55,882 nucleotides of DNA from Oscillospiraceae bacterium (GTDB lineage Bacteria > Bacillota > Clostridia > Oscillospirales > CAG-272), in contig SVRT01000004.1 in the NCBI GenBank assembly GCA_015064685.1, forward strand, positions 1 through 55,882, given 5' to 3'. Positions within the stretch are counted from its first letter, which is position 1, and each line of letters opens with the position of its first letter. The position numbers and the translations under genes were made by a program. This document shows, in pieces, positions 18,863 through 29,200 of this stretch. The notes below the pieces were generated by a model. It did not search any database, had not been told where the DNA came from, and saw only the letters and a list, made by a program, of their open reading frames with translations.

Positions 18863-19152
18863 AAAAAAGTTCGTCGAAAGACGAACTCCTAAAACGCAAG
18901 GCGACCGTCTCCCTGATATCAAAGAGACGAGCAACACAGCCCGCGGTACCACTCTTTTTGCCGCCACAGCGACCTCCTTTACGCGCACAAGCATACGCTT
19001 CTCCTTAACGCGGAACACGCACCCGCCTACCTCTCTTACAAGCTTCGGGGGTGAGCTCCGAGGTGATTTAACCGTATACGTATCCTGCTGCCTCGCACCC
19101 TGCGGCAGCTCTCTGCAAGGACTCTGTATCGGTCGCTCCTCATCATAGCCTT
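18863..19152 (-). ncRNA. T-box leader of ilvA, specifier read as Ile
   Basis: Minus strand carries AAGAGTGGTACCGCGGG (T-box, 18957-18941), then the terminator AGTTCGTC-GAAA-GACGAACT with a T-run (18887-18863). Stem I pairs GAGG with CCTC and ACC with GGT, leaving TTAAATCA on the 3' side, in which AUC (Ile) followed by A is the best specifier. So uncharged tRNA-Ile should switch on ilvA. T-box certain, specifier inferred. Confidence 0.92.
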
Positions 19153-19158
19153 GTGTTC

Positions 19159-19187
19159 ATTATAATACTCTTTTCCTCCTTTGTCAA
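19159..19187 (-). promoter_or_regulatory. Sigma-A promoter of ilvA-ridA
   Basis: Minus strand TTGACA (19187-19182), 17-bp spacer, TATAAT (19164-19159), immediately upstream of the T-box leader. Confidence 0.88.
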
Positions 19188-19263
19188 TATCGCATTTGTA
19201 GAATTGCTTTACTGTGACAAACCACTTTTTGGTCGTTTGTAACAAAAAATATCATAAAAACTG

Positions 19264-19292
19264 TTGACGGACGGCTCTTTTCCCTATATAAT
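19264..19292 (+). promoter_or_regulatory. Sigma-A promoter of the GH28-like gene
   Basis: TTGACG, 17-bp spacer, TATAAT; 62 nt upstream of the ATG at 19354. It diverges from the ilvA promoter, with 76 bp between the two -35 boxes. Confidence 0.8.
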
Positions 19293-19353
19293 CAAGCTTG
19301 AAGGCAGATCATTTATGCAAATAACAGAAAAATATTAAACGGAGGTACATTTT

Positions 19354-20760
19354 ATGGCAATTTTTCATAGATTTGACGGTTACGAAAAGAAAAGCGACGA
19401 ATTCAAGGTGTTTTCGGGAGAGACAGAGATTGACGTACTTTCCTGCACGGTCTCGGCTCATCCATTAAACCAGGTGTGGCCCGGCTATCAGCGTCCTCGC
19501 GAGCAGACCGAACAATCCGCTTACGTTTCTCTTGAGTCGGACGGCGAGGTGACGCTTGAGATCACTCCCGCTCGCCCCTTCTCTGACGTCACAGTGCGTC
19601 CTCTTTCAAAAAATGTCGCTCCAAAATCTGACGGCAACAAGGTGACTGTCACGTTCACAAGCGTCGGTCAGTACTCCGTAGAGTTTGACGGCAAGCACAA
19701 TATCCTCACGGTTTTCATAAATCCCGAAAAGGAATTCGAGATTGACAAAAATAGCGATAACGTCATCTACTTTGGCGCAGGCGTTCACAAAATGACCGAA
19801 ACCATCCGCCCCGACAACGGCCAGACGGTATTCATCGACCGCGGTGCGGTGGTCTGCGGCTCTATCGCGGCTGAAAGTAAGAAAAACATACGTGTACTGG
19901 GCTACGGAATCCTTGACAACGGATACGTTGAGCGCGGTGGCACGGGCGGTCCTATCAGCCTTTCTCACTGTGAAAACGTGAGAGTCGAGGGCATCACCGT
20001 CGTTGACTCCTGTGTCTGGAGCATGCACTTTGCCGGATGTAAAAACGTTACCGTGGATAACATCAAGCTTATCGGAATGTGGAGATACAACGCCGACGGA
20101 TGTGATTTTACAAACTGCGAAAACGCGGTTATAAGAAACAGCTATCTCCGAAATTTCGATGATTGCATCGTAATAAAGGGCATAAGACAGGATACTCTCC
20201 TTCCGGTGACCAATATTCTCGCGGAAAACTGCGTTATCTGGTGCGATTGGGGGAGATGTCTTGAAATTGGCGCGGAGACGAGCGCACCTCGGATGGAAAA
20301 CATCAAATTCCGCAATTGCGACCTCATCCACGGCGACACGGTGATGATGGACATTCAGCACGGCGACCGCGCGGAGATCGAAAACGTCTCCTATGAGGAT
20401 ATCAGAGTAGAATATCGCAATCCCCATCAGCAGCCTGTCTATCAGAGCGAGCACGATATGAAATATGAGAATCCCGATCCCGGCTATATGCCCCCTCTCT
20501 TCATCGTTGAAACGCACCGCACCTGGTACGCGGTTGACGACACCATAGGAGACATCCGTCATATTCGTTTCAAGGATATTCAGATATTCGACAGCGACGG
20601 ACGTATTCCTTACTCCAAGGTACACGCGGAGGCCGAGGGCACGGTCATAGAGGACGTGAGCTTTGAAAATGTCACCCTCAACGGCAAAAAGCTTGAAACC
20701 CTCGAGGAAATGAATGTCCACCTCGGCGGCGACGTGAGAGATATCCGTGTAAAAAAGTAA
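19354..20760 (+). CDS. GH28-like right-handed beta-helix protein, cytoplasmic
   Basis: A 468-residue protein with an N-terminal beta-sandwich-like region (about 1-125) and a parallel beta-helix resembling polygalacturonase-type glycoside hydrolases. NADGCD at 246-251 matches the family N-T-D-G-x-D motif and FDDCIVIKG follows with D269-D270 at the usual 21-residue distance, so the acidic triad appears kept. The usual G-H-G motif and R-I-K motif are not evident; WGRCLEIG stands there instead. No signal peptide, so it acts inside the cell on imported oligosaccharides or is non-hydrolytic. GGAGGT lies 7 nt before the ATG. It is unlike the paralog array further right in sequence, though it shares the fold. 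Substrate unknown. Confidence 0.85.
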   Translation: MAIFHRFDGYEKKSDEFKVFSGETEIDVLSCTVSAHPLNQVWPGYQRPREQTEQSAYVSLESDGEVTLEITPARPFSDVTVRPLSKNVAPKSDGNKVTVTFTSVGQYSVEFDGKHNILTVFINPEKEFEIDKNSDNVIYFGAGVHKMTETIRPDNGQTVFIDRGAVVCGSIAAESKKNIRVLGYGILDNGYVERGGTGGPISLSHCENVRVEGITVVDSCVWSMHFAGCKNVTVDNIKLIGMWRYNADGCDFTNCENAVIRNSYLRNFDDCIVIKGIRQDTLLPVTNILAENCVIWCDWGRCLEIGAETSAPRMENIKFRNCDLIHGDTVMMDIQHGDRAEIENVSYEDIRVEYRNPHQQPVYQSEHDMKYENPDPGYMPPLFIVETHRTWYAVDDTIGDIRHIRFKDIQIFDSDGRIPYSKVHAEAEGTVIEDVSFENVTLNGKKLETLEEMNVHLGGDVRDIRVKK

Positions 20761-20779
20761 TCTGTTGAAGCAATAGCTT

Positions 20780-21046
20780 CAAATTTTGATTTATCGAACT
20801 GTCGCGAATAGCCTTCTCCAGCGGAGAAGGGGGACCACCGAAGGTGGTGGATGAGGAGGTCGCCATTAGGATGCGCACCACGGGTGTATCGTGGATTTTG
20901 TCTTGTGGCATAAGGATTCTTTTGCAACGAAACAAAGTCATTATACAGACACAAAGCCATTGAAAGGGCGACCTCCTCATCCACCGCTAACGCGGTCCCC
21001 CTTCCCCGCTGGGGAAGGCGTAACAGACCGATAAACCCCAATTTAA
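20780..21046. repeat. Family-B modular element (267 bp)
   Basis: Begins CAAATTTTGATTTATCGAAC and ends CGATAAACCCCAATTTAAC, the shared terminal modules. The core is an inverted pair: GCCTTCTCCAGCGGAGAAGG...GGTGGTGGATGAGGAGGTCGCC on the left (20811-20864) and its near-complement on the right (20968-21020), around about 100 bp of unique sequence. It starts 20 bp after the GH28-like stop codon. Confidence 0.85.
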
Positions 21047-21050
21047 CGTC

Positions 21051-21084
21051 AAAAAACGACCGAGCGCTATGCTCGGTCGTTTTC
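21051..21084. terminator. Bidirectional terminator between GH28-like and DUF1846 genes
   Basis: Stem AACGACCGAGC / GCTCGGTCGTT with a GCTAT loop, an A-run on one side and a T-run on the other, so it can end both convergent transcripts. Confidence 0.88.
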
Positions 21085-21118
21085 GGGTTTATTATTGTTT
21101 TTTGTTGTTACTGCCCGT

Positions 21119-22606
21119 TTATTTTGCGTGATATAGCTTTTTGACCTGATATTTCGGCTCGCAGGTCATATTTATTCCGAGCTTTTTGAATGTCATTCGG
21201 TCGACGCTTGAGAGAATGACCGAGGAATGTGCCTCGAGTCCCTTGAGATTGTCAAGCTGCTCAAGTGCCAATGCCGCTTTCTTTGAGCTTACCGCACTTA
21301 TAGCCAGCGCGATGAGTATCTCATCCACGTGAAGACGCGGATTGTGATTTCCGAGGTGGTCGACCTTGAGGTGCTGAACAGGCTTTATGACCGAGGGGGA
21401 GATAAGCTCCACCTTGTCGTCAATGCCTGCCAATGCCTTGAGAGCATTGAGAATGAGCGCCGCGCTCGCACCGAGCAATGACGAGGTCTTGCCTGTTATA
21501 ACCTCTCCGCTTGGCAGCTCCATAGCAGTTGCGGGAGCTTCGGTAAGCTCCGCCTTTTTATTCGCCGCTGCTACGCAGGGACGGTCAGCAATGCTTATCT
21601 CCGCCTTCTGCATCAAAAGCTCGAGCTTATCGACAATAAGACTGTCAGTTGCGTTCTCCTTCTGCTCGCAGAGAGCCGCAAAATAACGGCGTATGATCTC
21701 CTGTCTTGAGGCTTCTCTTACAACGTCGTCGTCAACGATGCAATTTCCAACCATATTTACTCCCATATCCGTAGGGGACTTGTATGGAGAATCGCCGTAG
21801 ATCTTTTTGAACATCGCATCAACGACGGGAAATACCTCTACGTCACGGTTGTAATTTACAGTGGTGACACCGTAGGCTTCAAGGTGGAAGGGGTCTATCA
21901 TATTGACGTCGTTGAGGTCGGCGGTTGCCGCCTCGTACGCCATATTTACAGGATGGCGCAGGGGCATATTCCAAATTGGGAAGGTCTCGAATTTCGCGTA
22001 TCCCGCCTTCACTCCTCGCTTGTTTTCGTGGTAAAGCTGAGACATGCAGGTCGCCATCTTTCCGCTTCCGGGTCCCGGTGCGGTAATGATAACAAGCTCG
22101 CGCTCGGTCTCGATAAATTCATTCCTGCCGAAGCCTTCCTCGCTCATTATTCCCTCGATGTTATAGGGGTATCCGGGGATCGAGTAGTGGCGGTAGACCT
22201 TTACTCCGAGCGCCTCGAGCTTCTGCGCGAATATGACGGCAGATGACTGCGACTCGTATCTTGTCAGCACCACGCTTCCTACGTAAAGTCCTATCGCACG
22301 AAACGCATCGATAAGTCGCATAACGTCGAGGTCGTAGGTGATGCCGAGGTCACCTCTCACCTTGTTTTTTTCAATGTCGGATGAGTTGATGGCAATGACG
22401 ATCTCAGCCTCGTCCTTGAGCTGAAGAAGCATCTGGAGCTTCGAATCGGGGGCAAATCCCGGAAGCACGCGCGACGCGTGATAATCGTCGAAAAGCTTGC
22501 CGCCAAACTCCAGATAGAGCTTGCCGCCGAATTTTTCTATTCTTTCTCTGATGTGCTTTGACTGCAATTCAAGATATTTCTGACTGTCAAATCCAATTTT
22601 CCCCAT
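21119..22606 (-). CDS. DUF1846 family protein
   Basis: The 495-residue protein matches DUF1846 (PF08903), a conserved cytoplasmic family of Firmicutes with known structures but no firm function. GFDSQKYLELQSKHIRERI at the N-terminus, the glycine-rich APGPGSGKMAT loop at about 185 (which looks like a nucleotide-binding turn) and the long SPTDMGVNMVG stretch are characteristic. No signal peptide or membrane segment. It has its own promoter and a shared terminator with the convergent GH28-like gene; no functional link to either neighbour is evident. Confidence 0.92.
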   Translation of the reverse strand: MGKIGFDSQKYLELQSKHIRERIEKFGGKLYLEFGGKLFDDYHASRVLPGFAPDSKLQMLLQLKDEAEIVIAINSSDIEKNKVRGDLGITYDLDVMRLIDAFRAIGLYVGSVVLTRYESQSSAVIFAQKLEALGVKVYRHYSIPGYPYNIEGIMSEEGFGRNEFIETERELVIITAPGPGSGKMATCMSQLYHENKRGVKAGYAKFETFPIWNMPLRHPVNMAYEAATADLNDVNMIDPFHLEAYGVTTVNYNRDVEVFPVVDAMFKKIYGDSPYKSPTDMGVNMVGNCIVDDDVVREASRQEIIRRYFAALCEQKENATDSLIVDKLELLMQKAEISIADRPCVAAANKKAELTEAPATAMELPSGEVITGKTSSLLGASAALILNALKALAGIDDKVELISPSVIKPVQHLKVDHLGNHNPRLHVDEILIALAISAVSSKKAALALEQLDNLKGLEAHSSVILSSVDRMTFKKLGINMTCEPKYQVKKLYHAK

Positions 22607-22661
22607 TTCATCTCACCCCGCTACATCTTGTTTCCGATTCTGCTAAAAAAACACCTTTTTA

Positions 22662-22690
22662 ATTGTATCACACATTTTATTGTTTTTCAA
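22662..22690 (-). promoter_or_regulatory. Probable sigma-A promoter of the DUF1846 gene
   Basis: Minus strand TTGAAA (22690-22685), 17-bp spacer, TACAAT (22667-22662), 56 nt upstream of the start codon. Confidence 0.7.
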
Positions 22691-22786
22691 CACTTTTCTT
22701 TATTTTCTTACTCAAAAAAAATTTCGTTCGCACGCGATAAGTTTCTTTCGTTGCAAGAAAAGCAATGAAAAATGCCTTAAAGGATA

Positions 22787-22815
22787 TTGACACATTCGAG
22801 TTAATATGATAAAAT
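22787..22815 (+). promoter_or_regulatory. Sigma-A promoter of beta-helix paralog 1
   Basis: TTGACA, 17-bp spacer, TAAAAT; 54 nt before the ATG at 22870. Confidence 0.8.
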
Positions 22816-22869
22816 AGGTATGGAAAAAAGAGCGGGCGTTTTGCGTCCGTTTATAGGAGGTAAGATCAC

Positions 22870-25800
22870 ATGAGCAAAAAAATACTGTCTCTTCTGCTTT
22901 CCATTCTTCTCGTTCTGGGTTCCATTTCAGCTTTTGTCGGCTGTAATGAATCCGAAAAGCCGAGCGAGAACGAGTCAGGTAAGCCCACAGTTACGGAAAA
23001 GGAGACGGAAGTGGACTCCCAAGATCCGAACGAGACAGATCCCGATAACGTAGGCGAGTCCGAGAGCTCGGGCGGAAACGAAGACGTTACAGAACCCACC
23101 GGTGAGACCGAGGGTAACGACGATTTTCTCTACGGCAACGGCGACGAGATAGAATATGCAGGCATCGCTTGGGATAAGGATGCGTTCGCGCTTCTTGACT
23201 ACACAGTTGATGAAAGCGCTGCTCGGGACATCTCCGCGGCAGAGCTTCTCACCATTCTCAACAGCGAGACGGCACAAGAGGGCGCGGTATACAGGGTAAA
23301 CGAGCCCTTGATCCTTGAGAGCGGCATGGATTACGACGGAAACTTCGCTTCGGTCATCGCTACCGAGGGAGTCATCATAAAGAATGCCAACGACATAGTA
23401 GTAAGAGAGCTTATCATCAAGGGTGACGTGAGCATCGAGGGATCGAGCGAGATCGTTCTCTTCAACGTCGATATTCAGGGCGGTAGCTGCGCGCTCAGCA
23501 TTGACGGTACGAGCGAGGGCATCGCTATCAAGGGATGTAAGATCTCTGCGACCGACCTCTGTATCAGCGTTGCAGGCAAGACACTGACAGTGTTCGAGAC
23601 AAAGCTTGAGGCTAAGGTGGGCATCTCGTCCACGGGTGACGAGACCGCTATCCACGGATGTCATTTCATAAATGAAACTAACGCGGTCACCTGCGAGGGT
23701 GTCAGCTGTATCGTAAGAAACAACACGATCGAGCTTGGCGACGCGAGCGGTGTCGGTGTTGATTTCAAGGCAGGCTCATACAACTCCCTTATCGCGCTCA
23801 ACCGCATCACGGGTGTTCAGCAGTCTATCCGACTTGACGGTGGATACAACTGTGCCATCATCCTCAACAGCGCGATCACTCTGACAGCTAACAACACTAC
23901 AAACGTATACGTCATTGAAAACGAGCTTGGCGGCGTGCTTGAGCTTCTCAATAACGACTACGTTATCTGCGACGGAAACGACTCCGACTCTATCTCCGAG
24001 AGCAACAACTCCAACGTCAACGGAAACAACCTTACCGATGTAAACGCGAGAGTCGAGGTCGGCGCGAACGAGGAGATCACTCCCCATACCAACAAGGAAC
24101 TTTTCGTCGGTATGGAGAGACGCACCAAGGTGCTTGACGCGGCGTTCACAAAGCAGTATACACTCAATCAGTACATAAGAAATAACTCCAAGGGCTCGGA
24201 TATAGTCATCGTTCCTCCCGGAGCATACTCCTCCGCATCCGCTATAAGCCTTGGAAGCACTCACTCAAATACTATCGTCTACGCGTACGGCGTATACGAG
24301 GAATTCTCGCAGAGAGACGTTCTTCTCGCGGTCTCGGGTGCTAACGGTATCGAATTCCGCGGACTCACTATGGGATATAACTTCCTCTCGGGCGGTCAGA
24401 TCGACCTTATCTCCAAGGACGGAAAGAATTTCATCGCGGTAACCAGCGCAGGCTGGGACAACGGATACGGAAAGACCGACCCGTCAAAATACAGCACAGG
24501 ATTTACAGAGATCTACACAGACGGAAATATCTATCCCTGGGCTACTATCGGCAGTAACTACTCCATTGAGCATAACCCCGACGGCACTATGTCGCTTACG
24601 ATAAACGACGCAAGCATCGCAGGTAAAACAGGTGTTGGCGATTCTATGACCTGCAGATACGCAGGTGCGAACCAGAGTACACTGAGAGTAACAGACTCAT
24701 CTGACGTCAAGTTCCTTGACTGTGTTCTCTACGGCTTCTCCAATTCTTTAGCGGTAGTCGCGAGCGGAAATACCACCGGCATGAGCCTTGAGAGATTCCA
24801 TAACACGACACAGCCCGCCCCCATCATAGATAAAGAGACTTATGAGAGATACGTCGCTCTCGGTGAGAGATACGGCGTTGACCTCGGCGTTTACATAGAC
24901 GACTCGGGCAGATACCGCGGCGCGACACCCCTTCAGGGCTCGACCGACGCGACTCATATCATGGGTGCGACCGAGGGTGTTGACGTCACCTCAAGTATCT
25001 TTGAGGGTATGACAGATGACGGCTCCAACCAGCGCGCGTCAAGTGCGAGACTCCACAAGATCGAGATAAACGGCAACGTCGCAACGATATACTACAAGGG
25101 TCTTATGGCACCTCACTACGAGGGCTCGAGCACGAGTAGCTGCTCAAAGTTTGAGCCCGGTGACAAGATAAAGGTATACTCTGCAAGGGGCGAGATCCTC
25201 TGCGAGACCTTCGTAACAAGCGCGTCAGAGCACGTTGAGGTCATCAATATCGCGGGAACAAGTGTCTCTACCAACGTATACAAGGTAAACGTCAGCGCAT
25301 CTGCTCTTGACGAAGAGATCCTTGAGATCATCAACACACAGTATGACCTCAGCGACAATAGCTCCTCTACCGAAAACAGAGTAATGGTAGATAACCTCAG
25401 CCACAACTGCGTAGGATTTACATTCGATAACGTAATTATCAGAAATACCCGCTCACGCGGAATCCTCGTAAAGACCACCGACGTTACGATAAAGCACTGC
25501 ACCTTCCAGAATCTCGCTCACACAGGTATCGTTATCTGCGTCGAGCCCGATTGGGGCGAGAGCACCGCTGCTTCAAACGTAAACGTCCTTAAGTGTGTTT
25601 TCGACAACACAGGTGCGATCTGCGATTACCTCACACGCGTGGATCTCGTTCCGATCTACATAGGAACGGGAAGCGAAACAGTCAAGGAGAACACTCTCCC
25701 CTACAAGAACATCACGATCGACGGCTGTAAGTTCTTAAACAATAAGAGCAGATATGCCATCACCGCTCACTCAACCCAGAATCTTACCATTGTAAATAAT

Positions 25801-26019
25801 ACGTTCTGTGAGATAGTTGACGAGAGCGTGATCAGACTCCCTGTTTCCATTTACATTCAGAAATCTATGAACATCACGATCTCGGGTAACACCTTCACGC
25901 CTAATCTCAAGAACCAAAGTATTACCAAGATCGTAAAGATCACATCGTCGAAGAATATTCTGGGCTCCGATACCGTTGACGCGGACGGAAATACCCTTTT
26001 CCCCGACACGGTCGATTAA
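22870..26019 (+). CDS. Beta-helix surface lipoprotein, array paralog 1
   Basis: 1,049 residues. Lipoprotein signal peptide with the lipidated cysteine at C25 (FVGC), then an acidic Ser/Thr/Glu tether to about residue 75. First parallel beta-helix about 140-390, linker PHTNKELF from residue 405, second beta-helix with D693-A-T-H696, D716-D717-G-S-N720-Q721 and W895-G-E-S. It lacks the Cys-rich insert. It shares the marker YGVDLGVYID and a divergent C-terminal region with the cytoplasmic paralog at 51809, and is likely its cell-surface counterpart. GGAGG precedes the ATG by 9 nt. Own promoter and terminator. Predicted glycan-active or glycan-binding by fold; substrate unknown. Confidence 0.88.
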   Translation: MSKKILSLLLSILLVLGSISAFVGCNESEKPSENESGKPTVTEKETEVDSQDPNETDPDNVGESESSGGNEDVTEPTGETEGNDDFLYGNGDEIEYAGIAWDKDAFALLDYTVDESAARDISAAELLTILNSETAQEGAVYRVNEPLILESGMDYDGNFASVIATEGVIIKNANDIVVRELIIKGDVSIEGSSEIVLFNVDIQGGSCALSIDGTSEGIAIKGCKISATDLCISVAGKTLTVFETKLEAKVGISSTGDETAIHGCHFINETNAVTCEGVSCIVRNNTIELGDASGVGVDFKAGSYNSLIALNRITGVQQSIRLDGGYNCAIILNSAITLTANNTTNVYVIENELGGVLELLNNDYVICDGNDSDSISESNNSNVNGNNLTDVNARVEVGANEEITPHTNKELFVGMERRTKVLDAAFTKQYTLNQYIRNNSKGSDIVIVPPGAYSSASAISLGSTHSNTIVYAYGVYEEFSQRDVLLAVSGANGIEFRGLTMGYNFLSGGQIDLISKDGKNFIAVTSAGWDNGYGKTDPSKYSTGFTEIYTDGNIYPWATIGSNYSIEHNPDGTMSLTINDASIAGKTGVGDSMTCRYAGANQSTLRVTDSSDVKFLDCVLYGFSNSLAVVASGNTTGMSLERFHNTTQPAPIIDKETYERYVALGERYGVDLGVYIDDSGRYRGATPLQGSTDATHIMGATEGVDVTSSIFEGMTDDGSNQRASSARLHKIEINGNVATIYYKGLMAPHYEGSSTSSCSKFEPGDKIKVYSARGEILCETFVTSASEHVEVINIAGTSVSTNVYKVNVSASALDEEILEIINTQYDLSDNSSSTENRVMVDNLSHNCVGFTFDNVIIRNTRSRGILVKTTDVTIKHCTFQNLAHTGIVICVEPDWGESTAASNVNVLKCVFDNTGAICDYLTRVDLVPIYIGTGSETVKENTLPYKNITIDGCKFLNNKSRYAITAHSTQNLTIVNNTFCEIVDESVIRLPVSIYIQKSMNITISGNTFTPNLKNQSITKIVKITSSKNILGSDTVDADGNTLFPDTVD

Positions 26020-26032
26020 AAAACAATAAAGC

Positions 26033-26065
26033 AAAAAATCCGCCGAGCATATCGGCGGATTTTTT
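26033..26065 (+). terminator. Terminator of paralog 1
   Basis: Stem AATCCGCCGA / TCGGCGGATT with a GCATA loop followed by Ts, 14 bp after the stop codon. Confidence 0.9.
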
Positions 26066-26151
26066 GCGTTACAAGCCCTCTTTTTTATCAATTTGTCTGC
26101 TTAATGATCGGGCATCCGGTGCAAAATTAACGAATTATTAAAGAAATGCTA

Positions 26152-26180
26152 TTGACAGTTTTATCTATATATGGTATTAT
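26152..26180 (+). promoter_or_regulatory. Sigma-A promoter of beta-helix paralog 2
   Basis: TTGACA, 17-bp spacer, TATTAT; 33 nt before the ATG at 26214. Confidence 0.8.
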
Positions 26181-26213
26181 ATATTGTAGATTTTTACCCA
26201 CGGAGGAAACTTT

Positions 26214-29200
26214 ATGAAGAAACTACTCTCCACAATTCTTGCTCTCCTTATGATCCTGAGTGCATTTGCCGCTCTTGCATCCTGCGACAAGCAGAAGGAT
26301 GAGCCCGAAACAGAGGCAAAGGAACCGCAGACCGCGGTTGAATCGGGTGATCCCGAGACAGATCCCGAGACCGATCCTGCGACCGATCCCGAGACAAAGG
26401 AGCCCGAAGGCGACAAGGAAACAGAAAAGCCCGCAGAAAGCGAAACCGAGCCCTCGCTTGACGACGTGGTCTACGAAAACGGCGGAAATATCCCCTCCGC
26501 AGGCGTTTCGTGGGGTCCCAACGCGTTTGCTACGGTTGATAACGTAATAGATGAAGCAAAAGCGGTTGATATCACAGCCGAAGAGTTTCTCGCAATACTC
26601 AGTGTCAGAGAAAATACTCTTACGAAGGACAGCGTTTACAAGGTAAGCGGTCCCCTTAAGCTCAGCTCCGACACAAAATACTACGGTAACTTCGCATCTA
26701 TCATCGCTCCCGACGGCATCATTATCGAGAACGCAAGCGAGATAGTTGTAAAGGAGCTTATCGTTAAGGGTAACCTTACTGTCACAGGCTCCTCTGCAGT
26801 TACCTTCTTCAAGCTTGACCTCAAGGGCGACGAGACCGCGATAACGGTTGACGAGACCTCGAGCGAAATAGGCTTCAAGAGCTGTAAGGTATACGCTACC
26901 GATACCGCGATCAAGTCAGACGCGGATGCTCTCACGGTCTATCAGAGCTACATTAGCGCAAAGAACGGTGTCGTATCCACGGGAGACAGCCTATCTGTTC
27001 ACGGAAACGAGATCGTTGCAAAGGATAGAGCAGTTATCTCCTCCGGAGAATACCCCATCATAAGAAACAACACCGTTACGCTTGAATCGGGCGGAGTTGG
27101 AATCGAGCTTACCGAGGGCTCCTATAACGCTCTCGTTGCTCTCAACATAGTAAAGGACGCTCAGCTCTCCATCAAGGTGTGCGGCGCGTTCAATGCGGTA
27201 GTGCTTCTCAACAGCGCGATCAGAGTCGTTGCCGAGAACAACACCAACATCTACGTCGTTGAGAATAAGCTCGGCGGTGCTATCACCATCAAGAACAACG
27301 AGTATCTCCTTTGCGACGGAAATACCTTCAATAAGGATTCTTTGAGCCATCCCATCGTTGACGTCAACAATACCGAGGTCAACGGAGACAACCTTCACGA
27401 CGTTAACGAGCGCGCTCAGTACGGCGCGAACGAAAAGCTTCTCCCCCACACCAACAAGGATCTCTTCGTCGGTATGGAGAGACTCAATAAGGTAAAGGAC
27501 GCTTCTCTTACCAAGAGCTATAATATCAATAAATACATACGCAACTGTGCTAAGAACGGCGAGGTCGTTATCGTTCCTCCCGGAGCGTACGTGTCTCCAT
27601 CTCGTCTCGCGCTGTCAGGCTCGCACTCCAATACCACGATTTATGCGTACGGTGTTTACCACGAGGCTGTTGAGTACGGAAATACGATTCAGTTCTCAGG
27701 CGTATCCAACATCACCGTAAAGGGTCTTACCATCGGATATGCAAAGCAGTCCTCAGGTCAGATCCACGTGCTTGATAAGCTCGATAATAACCGTCTGCTC
27801 GTTATAGGCGCGGCAGGATACGATAAGGACTTCGGAAAATCCAACCCCGAGGTATACAGCACAAGCTACACCGATATGTTCTGGGCAGGCGAGTACACCT
27901 GCTGGAAGGGCATCGGCGGCTCTTACAATGTCGTTCAGAAGAATGACGACGGCACCATGGTCATCGAGGTGGCTTACGCGAGCCCCGCGGAATCCGCAAA
28001 GGTATGGTCTTCTATCGGCAAGGGAGACATCTGGTGCTGCCGTATGGGTGGAAGCAACCAGCAATCTATCTACATTTATAACTGCTACGACTTCCTTATG
28101 AAGGACTGCGTGGTCTACGGCTACGCCGCAGCTCTTGCGATCACGGGCGCGAGCATTGGTGGCGACCTTAAGCTTGAGCGCGTACACAACACCGTCCATT
28201 CTCCTTACGTCATCTCCGAAGAGGAATATAACTTCTACAAGGAACTCCAGGACACCTACGGTGTTGACCTTGAGATCTCGATCGACGAGCAGGGCAGATA
28301 CCGCGGATCCATTCCCCGCGTAGGCTCTGTCGACGCAACTCACGTTGTGCAGACGACTGACGGTCTTAGCGTCGAGTCCTGCCTCTTCGAATCAATGTGT
28401 GACGACGGCTCTAACCAGCGCGGTAACAGCTCGCGTCTGCACAAGCTCATAAAGAACGACGACGGCACGACCACACTCGTTTATAAGGGTACCATCTCCG
28501 AGACCTACTACTGGCTCAATATGCAGAACGGCGCTACCTCGAGTGCGGGTACTCAGACCGCTTCCTTCCGCAAGGGAGACCGCATCTTCGTATACGCCTC
28601 AAACGGAAAGATCCTCTGCGACACCACAGTTATTGACGGACAGACGGCTTACAGTACCACACCCTATCAGATGATGGCTGTTGATTACACCTATCAGGGT
28701 CAGCCAACCCGAATAGTTTACTCCTGCACGCTTTATCAGGTAACCGTTCCCTCCTCCGCTATCGAATGGGTAATCGATGAGGACGGATATGAAACAGATC
28801 AGGCGGTAGCTCTTCAGGGCTACAACCTCGCTGATAACAGCTACAAGATGGATCATAAGGTCCTCGTTGATAATATCTCGCTCAACTCCGCAGGATTCAC
28901 ATTCGACAATACCCTTGTTCAGAACACCCGTTCAAGAGGTATCCTCGTTAAGACCAGAGATGCAACAGTCAAGCACTGTACCTTCCGCAATCTCGCTATG
29001 ACAGGCGTTCTCCTCTCTGTTGAGACCTCCTGGGGTGAGAGCTCGGTTCCTCAGAACATCACTATCGAGGGATGTCTCTTTGATAAGACAAGCTCGAGCT
29101 TCGGCAGTGAAAGCTCACTCAAATTCGCTCCTATCGCGATCGAGGGTCTCGGCGAGCTTTCGGGCAAGGTTGAGGTAACAGAAAAAACACTCCCCTGTAA

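Noticed and set aside
19606-20721. Minus-strand open frame opposite the GH28-like gene
   Set aside because: Complementary-frame shadow with no start site or recognisable domain.
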